From assembly GCA_018883305.1 (NCBI GenBank), contig VEQI01000002.1, forward strand, positions 1 through 38,336: 38,336 nt of DNA, written 5' to 3'. The stretch's first letter is position 1. Each line of letters opens with the position of its first letter. This document shows, one piece after another, positions 1-7,817 of the stretch. Below the pieces are notes generated by a model. The model worked only from the letters and a program-made list of their open reading frames with translations, did not search any database and was not told the origin of the DNA. Made by a program: the position numbers and the translations under genes. This DNA comes from Limnohabitans sp. (lineage in GTDB: Bacteria; Pseudomonadota; Gammaproteobacteria; Burkholderiales; Burkholderiaceae_C).

Positions 1-729
1 GTGGTGGTGCCCATGGGCTGTCGCGCCGAGGCGTTCCCGGCGTTTCTGCCGCTGGTGTTTCGCTTGTCCAATATTCGTGGCGCGTTGATCACCATGCCGC
101 ACAAGGTGAGCGTGGTGTCTTTGCTTGACGAGGTCACGCCCGCCGTGCGCGTGGCTGGCGCTTGCAACGCGGTGCGTCTGTCGTCTGAGGGTCGCCTGCA
201 GGGCGACATGTTTGACGGCGAAGGGTTTGTGCGGGGCTTGCGCACCAAGGGCTTCAACCCCCAGGGCTGCCGTGCCCTGGTGGTGGGCTCGGGTGGCGTA
301 GGGCGTGCCATTGCGGCCTCCTTGGCCGCGGCAGGTGTGGCGCAGTTGAGCCTGTTCGATGTGGACGCGGCCTCTGCCGATGGCCTGGCCGCACGCGTGC
401 GTGAACATTTTTCCAGCGTTCAGGTGCAGACCGGTTCGCGTGACCCGGCTGGCTTTGATCTGGTGGTCAATGCCACACCGTTGGGCATGAACGAAAACGA
501 TCCCTTGCCGTTTGACGTGCAACGCCTCGCGCCCAGCACCTTTGTGGGTGAAGTGGTGATGAAGCGTGAAACCACGGCCCTGCTGGCTGCGGCCCAGGCC
601 TTGGGTTGCCGTACCCAGGTAGGCACCGACATGCTCTATGAGCAGATCCCCGCCTACCTGGAATTCTTTGGCTTGCCATCCACGACGGCGGCCGATTTGC
701 GACGACTGTCCAAAGTCAGCTACGTTTGA
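1..729 (+). CDS. Shikimate/quinate dehydrogenase (AroE family), 5' end cut by window
   Basis: This encodes the C-terminal 242 residues of an AroE-family dehydrogenase, which interconverts shikimate or quinate with the 3-dehydro acids. The frame is open from base 1 and the family's N-terminal substrate-serine segment is absent, so the true start lies upstream of the window. Visible marks are the catalytic lysine in ITMPHK (about residue 35), GACNAV, the aspartate in GDMFDGEGF and a Rossmann glycine motif GSGGVGRA (about 97-104). After the second beta strand the sequence reads LFDVDAAS rather than the NRT-type NADP clamp, and an acid there usually means NAD preference. That, and the dehydroshikimate dehydratase-like gene two positions downstream, favour a catabolic enzyme over the biosynthetic AroE. 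Family assignment is firm; substrate is inferred. Confidence 0.88.
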   Translation: MVVPMGCRAEAFPAFLPLVFRLSNIRGALITMPHKVSVVSLLDEVTPAVRVAGACNAVRLSSEGRLQGDMFDGEGFVRGLRTKGFNPQGCRALVVGSGGVGRAIAASLAAAGVAQLSLFDVDAASADGLAARVREHFSSVQVQTGSRDPAGFDLVVNATPLGMNENDPLPFDVQRLAPSTFVGEVVMKRETTALLAAAQALGCRTQVGTDMLYEQIPAYLEFFGLPSTTAADLRRLSKVSYV

Positions 730-781
730 GGGGTTCTTCGAGTCCCTGGCTCATTCGGCCCCAGGCGGGCAGGAGTAATGC

Positions 782-1663
782 ATGCGCACCGAATCCAACG
801 ATCGTGAATCCATTCCCGAGTTGCCCAACCGACTGGGCATCGAGGGCATCGAGTTCATCGAGTACGCCACCTCGCGGCCCCAGGCCCTGGGGCAGGTGCT
901 GGAGCACATGGGCTTTCGTCCGGTGGCGCGGCATCGTTCGCGCGAGGTCACGCTGTATCGGCAAGGCTCGATGAACCTCATCGTCAATGCGCACCATGAG
1001 GATGCCCGGGTGGACGCCTCGAAGGATGGCCAGCCGGTGTTGTCCGCAGTGGCCTTTCGTGTGCGTGATGCCCTGAAGGCCCACACCCGCTGTCTGAACT
1101 TGGGGGCCTGGTCAGTGCCCAGCCACGCGCAGGCCATGGAGCTGCACATTCCCGCCATTCATGGGCCGGGGTCCAGCCGCTTTTATTTTGTGGACCGCTG
1201 GCGTGAGTTCTCGATTTACGACATCGACTTCAATCCGATTCCCACCGTGGAGATGCAGCCGCAGGCGCTGGAAGGCATGTCTTACTTTGGCGTGGTGCAG
1301 TACATCGGCGCGCAACGCAGTGCCGACTGGTTGACGTATTACGAGCACATGTTTGACTTCACGCCCATTCCGGATCATGAGCGATTTGGCATCCTGCCCA
1401 AGGGCAAGCTCATGCGCAGCCCTTGTGGCCAGTTCTTGTGGCAGTTGATCGAACCCGAGCCCTGGATGGATGCTGAAGACACCGGCGAGTGTCTGCAACG
1501 CATCGGATTGGGTGTGAAGGATGTCGGGCGTGCCGTGCAAGCGCTGAAGGCGCGTGGGGTGGAGTTCGTGGAGTCATCCCGCCTGCACCCTGAAGACCGT
1601 GGCGCATTGACCCGCTCCGTGCTGGGGTCGGTGGCCTTTGAACTGGTGCACCAGGACCGTTAA
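782..1663 (+). CDS. HPPD-like VOC-family protein (dehydroshikimate dehydratase C-terminal-like half)
   Basis: This is a 293-residue protein with two vicinal-oxygen-chelate halves, related to 4-hydroxyphenylpyruvate dioxygenase (HPPD) and to the C-terminal part of fused QuiC-type dehydroshikimate dehydratases. The first half runs from about residue 19 (GIEGIEFIEYAT) to 145, the second from about 165 (MSYFGVVQYIGA) to the end. Aligned by eye with HPPD, the glutamate of the third metal motif is kept (VAFELVH), but the two metal histidines seem replaced: IDH is SYF here, and the QHVA-type motif is QRIG. A normal HPPD iron site therefore looks unlikely. The ATG at 782 follows AGGAG. The gene lies 10 bases before the TIM-barrel dehydratase-like gene, so the two are probably co-transcribed and may form a complex. 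Confidence 0.8.
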   Translation: MRTESNDRESIPELPNRLGIEGIEFIEYATSRPQALGQVLEHMGFRPVARHRSREVTLYRQGSMNLIVNAHHEDARVDASKDGQPVLSAVAFRVRDALKAHTRCLNLGAWSVPSHAQAMELHIPAIHGPGSSRFYFVDRWREFSIYDIDFNPIPTVEMQPQALEGMSYFGVVQYIGAQRSADWLTYYEHMFDFTPIPDHERFGILPKGKLMRSPCGQFLWQLIEPEPWMDAEDTGECLQRIGLGVKDVGRAVQALKARGVEFVESSRLHPEDRGALTRSVLGSVAFELVHQDR

Positions 1664-1673
1664 GGAGACCGAC

Positions 1674-2552
1674 ATGCACATGCTGGACGGTTATGGGATG
1701 GACACCATCACCATGGCAGGTTCGCTGGAGGCCAAGCTGACCGCCATGAAGGCGGCGGGCTTTTCTCAAGTGATGCTGATGGCGCGCGACCTGGTGAGTC
1801 ATCCGGGCGGCGTGAATGCGGCCGTGGAGGCGGTGCGTGACAGTGGCCTGCGGCCGACGGGCTTTCAAGTGTTGCGGGATTTTGAGGGGTTGTCGGGCCA
1901 TTTGCACGACTACAAAGTTGACATCGCCAAATCCATGCTGACGATGTGTCAGGCCGTGGGTAGCCGCGTGTTGCTGGCCTGTTCATCCACCTCGCGCCAT
2001 GCCACCGATGATCGAGCGCTCATCATTCGCGACCTGCGCAAGCTGGCCATGCTGGCCTTGCCCCTGGGCATCCGGGTGGCCTACGAAGCCTTGTCCTGGG
2101 GCCGCACCGTCAACGACTATGTGACCAGCTGGGAATTGGTGGAAGAAGCCAATTGCCCCAACCTGGGCGTGGGCATCGACTCCTTTCACATCTTTGCCGC
2201 CAACTCCTCCCTGGACGCGTTGGAGGATATCGATCCGGACAAAATTTTCCTGGTGCAACTGTCCGACTTCATGTGGAACGACACCCCCACCTTTGAAGAC
2301 CGCATCACCACGGCACGCACGTTCCGCGTTTTCCCGGGCGAGGGCGTCCACAGTGAGCAACTGGCCGATCTGGTGCTGCGTCTGGAGCGCATGGGTTATC
2401 CGGGCGACTTCAGTTTTGAAGTCTTCAATGACGACTACCAACAATTGCCACTGGCCACCGTCGCCGAACGTGCGCGACGCAGTGCCTTGTGGCTTCATCA
2501 GGACGTCTTGCACCGTAGCGCCCCTTTGCCGGACTGGACTCTGACTCGCTAA
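1674..2552 (+). CDS. Sugar-phosphate isomerase/epimerase-like TIM barrel, probable 3-dehydroshikimate dehydratase
   Basis: This 292-residue protein has the AP-endonuclease-2/xylose-isomerase-like barrel. It resembles 3-dehydroshikimate dehydratase, which converts 3-dehydroshikimate to protocatechuate in quinate and shikimate breakdown. Candidate metal ligands sit at the expected strand ends: E138 (VAYEALSWG), D169 and H172 (GIDSFHIF), Q195 (LVQLSDF) and E249 (FSFEVFND). The start at 1674 is chosen because GGAG lies a few bases upstream; a longer frame from 1638 would overlap the previous gene. In many pseudomonads this domain is fused in front of an HPPD-like domain; here the two are separate genes in reverse order. 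It ends in a 4-base overlap with the convergent pfkB gene. Domain assignment is firm; the substrate rests on homology and context. Confidence 0.82.
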   Translation: MHMLDGYGMDTITMAGSLEAKLTAMKAAGFSQVMLMARDLVSHPGGVNAAVEAVRDSGLRPTGFQVLRDFEGLSGHLHDYKVDIAKSMLTMCQAVGSRVLLACSSTSRHATDDRALIIRDLRKLAMLALPLGIRVAYEALSWGRTVNDYVTSWELVEEANCPNLGVGIDSFHIFAANSSLDALEDIDPDKIFLVQLSDFMWNDTPTFEDRITTARTFRVFPGEGVHSEQLADLVLRLERMGYPGDFSFEVFNDDYQQLPLATVAERARRSALWLHQDVLHRSAPLPDWTLTR

Positions 2553-3511
2553 CAGCGTTCGATCACGACCTGCTTCAGCAGGGCTTGCACCTGCTGCGGA
2601 TCACACAACGCCGTGCCATAAGAAGACACGGCTGATGCTGCAGTGGCCATGGCCCAGCGAAATGCGTTCATCAGGCGGCTGGGTTCAGCATCACTCGCGG
2701 TGTCAGGCGTTTGCCAGCCATGGAGCCAGCCACCCAAAAAACTGTCGCCCGCACCAATGGTGCTGCGCACGGTCACGGGCAGTGCCTTGGCGCGCCAATG
2801 GTGCTGTGCGGTCACCACCAAAGCACCTTCTTCACCCAGAGACAAAGCCACGGTCTCGGCTTGATGTTGCTCCACCAATGAAGCCGCGGCGGCCCGGTAG
2901 TCGGACTCGCGCTGCAAGGGATGTCCCACCAATTCAGACAACTCGCGCAGGCTGGGTTTGACCATCGCCACACCCGTGCGCAAGGCGTATTTCAGGGCCT
3001 CACCGGACGCATCCAGGATCAGACGCCGTCCCAAGGCTTGCGCGCGGCGTGACAGCTCGGCGTAACTGTCATCCGCCAACCCCAGTGGCAAACTGCCACT
3101 GACCACCGCATGGGTGGCATGAGGCAGGCGTTCGAGAAAGGCTTGCTGACAGGCTTGCCACTCGGCAGCTGTCAGCCGGGGCCCGGGCAAAACAAATCGG
3201 AAATCCTGACCGCTGGAGGTTTCATGGATGGAAAAATTTTGCCGAGTTTCCTGCGCGATGGGTACAGGTTGTTGCACCAGGTCCTCTTCGGTCAGCAGGG
3301 CTTGCAGTGCTTGCCCCATCACGCCACCAGAAGGGTAGAGCGCCAACGCAGAGCTGCCCAAACGGTGAGTCACACGCGCCACATTGATGCCGCCACCGCC
3401 CGGATGGTTGACGCCTGCGCTGCAACGCAGCTTATGCACCGGTGACACCGTCTCCACGCTGGTGGAGACGTCAACGGCCGGGTTGAGGGTGAGGGTCAGC
3501 ACATCCAGCAT
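2549..3511 (-). CDS. pfkB: 6-phosphofructokinase II-like PfkB sugar kinase
   Basis: This 320-residue PfkB/ribokinase-family kinase closely resembles E. coli Pfk-2, which phosphorylates fructose 6-phosphate with ATP. Shared marks are the start (LTLTLNPAVD), the glycine-rich GGGGINVAR (38-46), RQNFSIHE, DFRFVLPGP, VSGSLP (137-142), VKPSLREL (184-191) and the catalytic signature TIGAGDSFLGG with D256. Its length matches the family. It begins one base after the stop of a MarR regulator, so the two form an operon. Many Comamonadaceae lack PfkA and use the Entner-Doudoroff route, so a pfkB may relate to fructose or tagatose phosphate use. Related specificities (fructose 1-phosphate, tagatose 6-phosphate) cannot be excluded. 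Confidence 0.85.
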   Translation of the reverse strand: MLDVLTLTLNPAVDVSTSVETVSPVHKLRCSAGVNHPGGGGINVARVTHRLGSSALALYPSGGVMGQALQALLTEEDLVQQPVPIAQETRQNFSIHETSSGQDFRFVLPGPRLTAAEWQACQQAFLERLPHATHAVVSGSLPLGLADDSYAELSRRAQALGRRLILDASGEALKYALRTGVAMVKPSLRELSELVGHPLQRESDYRAAAASLVEQHQAETVALSLGEEGALVVTAQHHWRAKALPVTVRSTIGAGDSFLGGWLHGWQTPDTASDAEPSRLMNAFRWAMATAASAVSSYGTALCDPQQVQALLKQVVIERC

Positions 3512-3512
3512 G

Positions 3513-3995
3513 TCAGGACCGGCGTGGATCGCTGGGTGTGCGGCTGTGGTCGTTGTTGCTGTCCACCAGCAGACCCAGCATGTCCATGAATTGCTGACGT
3601 TGTTCAGGCGAGAGCGGATCCAGAATGCGTTGCTGCGCTTGCAGCATCATGGGGGTGATCCGTTGCAACAAGGCATCGCCGCCGACGGTGACGTGCAGCA
3701 ACCGCACGCGTCGGTCTGCGGCAGAGGTGCGACGTTCCAGGAGTTGGCGGGCTTCCAGTCGGTCCACCACGCCCCCTGTGGTGGAGGCGTCTAGCGCAAT
3801 GCTGCGCGCCAGCGTACGCTGATCTATGCCGGGTTGCTGCTGTACCGTTTGCAGCGCCGCATATTGCATGGGCGTGATGCCCAGCGACTCCGTTTCCTGC
3901 ACGAACAGGCCCACGGCAATCTGGTGCAAGCGGCGGATCAAATGGCCGGGTTGGCTGTCCACATGAACCGGGTGGGGGGTGTCAGGGGCATTCAT
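3513..3995 (-). CDS. MarR-family transcriptional regulator
   Basis: This is a 160-residue winged-helix regulator of the MarR type. The recognition region includes ITPMQYAALQTV, then ARSIALDASTTGGVVDRLEARQ (quoted in part) and the wing RRTSAADRRVR at about residues 91-101. Flanking helices probably form the dimer interface. It is the first gene of a two-gene operon with pfkB and is divergent from the flavin reductase gene at 4137. It could therefore control either or both from the 142-base gap, which holds an AT-rich patch around 4010-4035. MarR proteins often respond to small aromatic ligands. The target and ligand are not visible in the sequence. Confidence 0.88.
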   Translation of the reverse strand: MNAPDTPHPVHVDSQPGHLIRRLHQIAVGLFVQETESLGITPMQYAALQTVQQQPGIDQRTLARSIALDASTTGGVVDRLEARQLLERRTSAADRRVRLLHVTVGGDALLQRITPMMLQAQQRILDPLSPEQRQQFMDMLGLLVDSNNDHSRTPSDPRRS

Positions 3996-4136
3996 GGTTT
4001 CATTCTAATGGGCATGCTTATCAATAGCTTGCTTAAGGCGGTAGCGGACATGACACCGGAATGCACTGACCCACGGACTCGATGGGTTGTCACGGTGGGG
4101 GGTGGCAGAGGGCGCCAGTTGGGACACAATTCAGCC

Positions 4137-4820
4137 ATGTACTACGAACCCGGCATCACGCCTCACGGCTTACCTCACGACCCCTTCAAGTCCTGCGTCA
4201 TCCCACGCCCGATCGGCTGGATCTCGACGGTGGACGCGCAAGGGCAGGACAACCTGGCACCGTTCAGCCAGTTCCAGAACGTCACCTTTGATCCACCCAT
4301 CGTGATGTTTGCCTCCAATCAGAACAGCCGGGGTGAACGCAAGGACTCGGTGCGCAATGCGGAGAGCACCGGCCAGTTTGTCTGGAACATGGCCACCTAT
4401 GCGCTGCGCGAGGCGGTGAATATCTCGGCCGAAGAGTTGCCGCACGGCGTGGATGAGTTTGAACGGGCAGGGCTGGGCAAACTCCCATCGAGTTTGGTCA
4501 AGCCCAAGCGGGTGGCGGGTTCCCCGATCCATTTTGAGTGCACCTACTTGAACACGGTCCGTTTTCCCGGTTCATCGGTGATGGGCACCGTGGACGTGGT
4601 CTTTGGCCGCGTGGTGGCGGTGCATATTGACGATGCTTACCTGACGCCGGACGGGTTGGTGGATGTGCTCAAGATCCAGCCCCTGGCACGCATGGGCTAT
4701 TACGATTACACCTACGTTGACAACCAGTTCCGCATGGTCATCCCGGGCAACAACGAGGCCGTGCTGGCCGGGCTGGAAGGATCGCCTGATCGCGTCCGTG
4801 CGTCAGGCCCGCAACGTTGA
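4137..4820 (+). CDS. Flavin reductase-like domain (FMN-binding) protein
   Basis: This 227-residue protein belongs to the DIM6/NTAB flavin reductase-like family. It has the usual N-terminal pattern of a 'PRPIGWIST' strand (residues 24-32), then NLAPFSQFQNVTFDPP and a MFASNQN strand, which form the FMN pocket. Members either reduce flavin for a partner monooxygenase or act on their own small substrates. The start at 4137 begins the conserved MYYEPG. The frame is open upstream to 3834, but that part overlaps the MarR gene and shows no family similarity. It is followed by a CitE-like gene and a Bug receptor gene on the same strand, probably one transcript. The partner enzyme is not evident, although a flavin-dependent monooxygenase-like gene lies far away at 36607. 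Confidence 0.8.
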   Translation: MYYEPGITPHGLPHDPFKSCVIPRPIGWISTVDAQGQDNLAPFSQFQNVTFDPPIVMFASNQNSRGERKDSVRNAESTGQFVWNMATYALREAVNISAEELPHGVDEFERAGLGKLPSSLVKPKRVAGSPIHFECTYLNTVRFPGSSVMGTVDVVFGRVVAVHIDDAYLTPDGLVDVLKIQPLARMGYYDYTYVDNQFRMVIPGNNEAVLAGLEGSPDRVRASGPQR

Positions 4821-4831
4821 AGGCACCTTGC

Positions 4832-5734
4832 ATGTCGATGTTTCCCCACTACGCCCCCTCACACCGCTTGGTCTGGCTGTTCTGTGCGGGTGCCTCTCTC
4901 TCAGCCCATGAGGCCACCGTGACCAGTGGTGCCCAGATCCTCATTCAGGATCTGGAGGATTTCACGCCGCCTGAATTGCGCACACAGGCCAGGGCCATGG
5001 CGCCAGACTTGTTCAACGCTGCGCGTGCGCGGGGCACCATGGTGTGCGTGCGCATCAATCTGTTGAGCCAGGAAGGTCTGGTCGATCTGGAAGCGGTGAT
5101 GCCGCATCGCCCCGACGTGATTTCTTATCCGAAGGCGGAACGTGCGCTGGACATGGCTGCGTTGTCCGAACACATTGGCCGGTTGGAACGCTTGCATGGT
5201 ATTCCGCTGGGCCAGACGGAAATTCTGCCGGTGTGTGAAACCGCGCTGGGCGTGGTGGAGGTGCGTTCACTGGCGGCAGCCACCCCGCGGGTGCGTGCCG
5301 CTTTGCTGGGTACCGAAGATCTGGCCAGTGACTTGCAAGCGGAGCGCGGCACCGATGGCTTGGAACTGGACCATGCGCGTCGCCGCTTTCTGCTCGAGTG
5401 CCGTGCGGCGCGCATCGAACCGGTGGATGCGCCCTACACCTTTGCCGATGAGGCCGGTGCCGTGGCCGAGACCCGCTATTCGCGCCGCCTGGGCTATCAA
5501 ACCAAGAGCCTGGTGAACCCCGCCATGGTGCGTTCGGTGCAGGCTGCCTTGGCGCCATCGCCTGCAGACATTGCCCTGGCCCGCGAGACCGTGACGCTGT
5601 TTGAAGCAGCGCGCGCGCGTGGCGAGGACCGTGCTCTGGTACGCGACCTGTGGGTCGAGGTGCCCACCTATCTCAATGCCCGCCGTCTGCTGGAGCGGGC
5701 ACAAGGACTGTCAACACAAGGAGCCCCACGATGA
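4832..5734 (+). CDS. HpcH/HpaI aldolase / citrate lyase beta-like (CitE family) protein
   Basis: This protein of about 300 residues has the CitE-type TIM barrel. Such enzymes cleave or form C-C bonds in short acyl-CoA esters such as malyl-CoA and citramalyl-CoA. Visible marks are the first strand LFCAGAS, the QDLEDFTPP metal-side motif, CVRINL, ISYPKAE, the glutamate strand ILPVCETALGV and GTEDLASDL. Near the C-terminus, where CitE proteins commonly have K..IHP, this one has KSLVNP, so a usual histidine is replaced. ATG at 4832 is preferred, with an AAGG about 9 bases upstream; a TTG at 4817 overlapping the previous stop is possible. Its stop overlaps the start of the Bug gene (ATGA), so translation is coupled. 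The substrate is unknown. Confidence 0.78.
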   Translation: MSMFPHYAPSHRLVWLFCAGASLSAHEATVTSGAQILIQDLEDFTPPELRTQARAMAPDLFNAARARGTMVCVRINLLSQEGLVDLEAVMPHRPDVISYPKAERALDMAALSEHIGRLERLHGIPLGQTEILPVCETALGVVEVRSLAAATPRVRAALLGTEDLASDLQAERGTDGLELDHARRRFLLECRAARIEPVDAPYTFADEAGAVAETRYSRRLGYQTKSLVNPAMVRSVQAALAPSPADIALARETVTLFEAARARGEDRALVRDLWVEVPTYLNARRLLERAQGLSTQGAPR

Positions 5735-6738
5735 ACCACCCATCGCCTGACATGCTTTCGAAGTCAACCCTCATGCGCCGCCGTGGCTGGTGGCGTCTGT
5801 TGCAGGGCCTGGTGGTGATGGGGGGCTTGTCTGCATCTTTGGGATGGGCCCAAACGGCAGCACCGATTCGGCTGCTGGTGGGGTATGCCGCGGGGGGACC
5901 CGTTGACGCGGCGGCTCGTTTGTTCGCGCCCGTGCTGTCGCGTGAACTCGGTCAGTCCGTGGTGGTGGAGAACCGCCCGGGTGCGGGCGGGGTGCTGGCG
6001 GGGGACTTGGTGGCCAAGGCTGCGCCCAATGGTCAGGTGCTGTTTTTTGGCGCCAGCCCCACCATGACCATCAGTCCGCATGTGCTCAAGTCCATGCCGT
6101 TTGACACCCTGCGCGATCTGGCGCCCATTGCGCCCATCCTGAGCTACGCCAACATGCTGGTGGTGAACAAGGACCAGCCCTTTCGCAATGTGGCCGAGCT
6201 CACCGCGTATGCACGTGCCAACCCTGGCAAGGTGTCCTATGGTTCCGCCGGCATGGGGGGCTCCAACCACCTCAGTGGCGAGTTGTTTGCCAAACGGGTG
6301 GGTGCACAGTTGACGCATGTGCCTTACAAAGGCAATGCACCAGCCATGACCGACGTGGTGGGTGGGCAGTTGACCATGATGTTTGACATCGTGGGCACCG
6401 CGCGCAATTACGTGAACTCGGGTCGCGTGCGGGCGCTGGCCGTGACATCGCGTGAACGCAACCCTTCCGTGCCCGATGTGCCCACCCTGCGCGAGAGCGG
6501 CGTGGACTTCGAGGTGGGTGGTTGGTATGGCTTGTACGGGCCGCCGCAATTGCCGGCGGAACTGGTCCAGCGCTTCAACGATGCCACGCGACGTGCGCTG
6601 GCGCAAGAGGAGTTGCGCAGCAAGCTGGTGGAGCAGGGCTATGACCTGTGGGTGGGGTCGCCGCAAATGCTGGCCGAACGTGCCACGCGAGAGCTGTCCC
6701 TGTGGGGAAGCGTCACGCAGGGCATGAAGTTCGATTGA
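5731..6738 (+). CDS. Bug-family (TctC-like) tripartite tricarboxylate transporter receptor
   Basis: This is a 335-residue periplasmic solute-binding protein of the Bug family. An N-terminal export signal has an arginine-rich start (LMRRRGWWR) and a hydrophobic core ending near GWAQ (about residue 42). Family marks follow: IRLLVGYAAGGPVDAAAR, VVENRPGAGG, GSAGMGGSNHLSGELF, VPYKGNAPAMTDVVGGQ and the 'VPDVPTLRESG' C-lobe segment. AAGGAG sits 8 bases before ATG 5731, which overlaps the previous stop, so it is the third gene of the flavin reductase-CitE transcript. This suggests that it brings in the acid processed by the lyase. No TctA or TctB partner is encoded nearby. Confidence 0.92.
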   Translation: MNHPSPDMLSKSTLMRRRGWWRLLQGLVVMGGLSASLGWAQTAAPIRLLVGYAAGGPVDAAARLFAPVLSRELGQSVVVENRPGAGGVLAGDLVAKAAPNGQVLFFGASPTMTISPHVLKSMPFDTLRDLAPIAPILSYANMLVVNKDQPFRNVAELTAYARANPGKVSYGSAGMGGSNHLSGELFAKRVGAQLTHVPYKGNAPAMTDVVGGQLTMMFDIVGTARNYVNSGRVRALAVTSRERNPSVPDVPTLRESGVDFEVGGWYGLYGPPQLPAELVQRFNDATRRALAQEELRSKLVEQGYDLWVGSPQMLAERATRELSLWGSVTQGMKFD

Positions 6739-6744
6739 ACCGCC

Positions 6745-7745
6745 TCAGTCCAGGCTCAGTTTGTTGTCGTGGATGATGCGCGCATAACGCTTGCGGTCAT
6801 CGGCAATCAGCTGCACGAATTCGGCGGGCGTTCCACCCTTGGCGACCGCGCCCTGGGCCAGCAACTGTTGCTGCACCTCCGGCATGGCCAGCACTTGCTG
6901 AATACCACTGGACACCTTGTCCACAATCTCCTTGGGCGTTCCCGCGGGCGCCAGCAAGCCCAGCCATGAGCCTGACTCTGCACCGCTCACGCCCGCTTCC
7001 TGCAACGTGGGCGTGTCGGGCAGGGCGGGCACCCGTTGCTTGCTGGTGATGGCCAATCCCTTGAGCTTGCCCGACTTGATGTAGGCCGAGGTTTCCAGCA
7101 CCGAGGCAAACAGCATGTGCACATTGCCGGAGATCAGGTCCGTCATGGCCGCACCACCGCCTTTGTAAGGGACATGCAGGATCTGCGTGTCGGTGGCAAT
7201 CTTGAAGGTTTCCGCGGACAAGTGGGGTGAACCGCCATTGCCTGAGCTGGCATAGGTCAACTGGTTGGGATTGGACTTGGCCAGCGCCACCAACTCTTTG
7301 ACGTTTTGCACGGGCAGACTGTTGGTCACGGCCAGCACAAACGGCAGTTCGGCAAAGAGACCAATAGGCACAAACGCCGTGTCGGGGTTGTAGTTGAGTT
7401 TTTTGTACAGCGTGGGATTGATGGACTGCGTGCCCACGTTGCCTGTCAACAGGGTATAGCCGTCCGGCTTGGCCCGGGACACCACCTCCAGGCCCACGTT
7501 GCCACCCGCGCCTCCCTTGTTGTCCACCACCACCGATTGTCCCCACAGCTGCGACAAGCGTTGCGCCACGATGCGGGTGCCAATGTCGGTGCCACCACCC
7601 GGTGCAAAGGGCACCACGATGGTGACGGTTCGGGTCGGCCATGCTGTGGATTGCGCATAACAGGGGCGCTGCAGACACACAGGGCCGCCAGGGCGGACAA
7701 GAGCTTCAGACAGGGGCGCAAGGCATGATTCACAGGGTTCTCCAT
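6745..7745 (-). CDS. Bug-family receptor with an apparent frameshift in the signal peptide
   Basis: The mature part (6745-7659) is a normal Bug receptor: VTIVVPFAPGGGTDIG, VVDNKGGAGGN, PDGYTLL, SSGNGGSPHLSAETF, VPYKGGGAAMTD and ALPDTPTLQEAG. Upstream in the same frame the sequence has no leader character. A convincing signal peptide, starting MENPVNHALRPC at 7745 and running through LLSALAALCVCSAP, lies one frame away. The two reading frames meet around 7659-7666, beside a GGGG run, where one base seems to be missing. As given, the gene would make either a leaderless protein (from a GTG at 7761) or a short aborted one. This is either a real inactivating mutation or a sequencing error. The gene converges on the preceding Bug gene with 6 bases between. 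Confidence 0.8.
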
Positions 7746-7817
7746 CGGTGCTGAAGTCCACATCCTAGTGCAAGATACGTGATTGTTCTTTTCATTTCTG
7801 CCAAGGAGACTCTCGCC

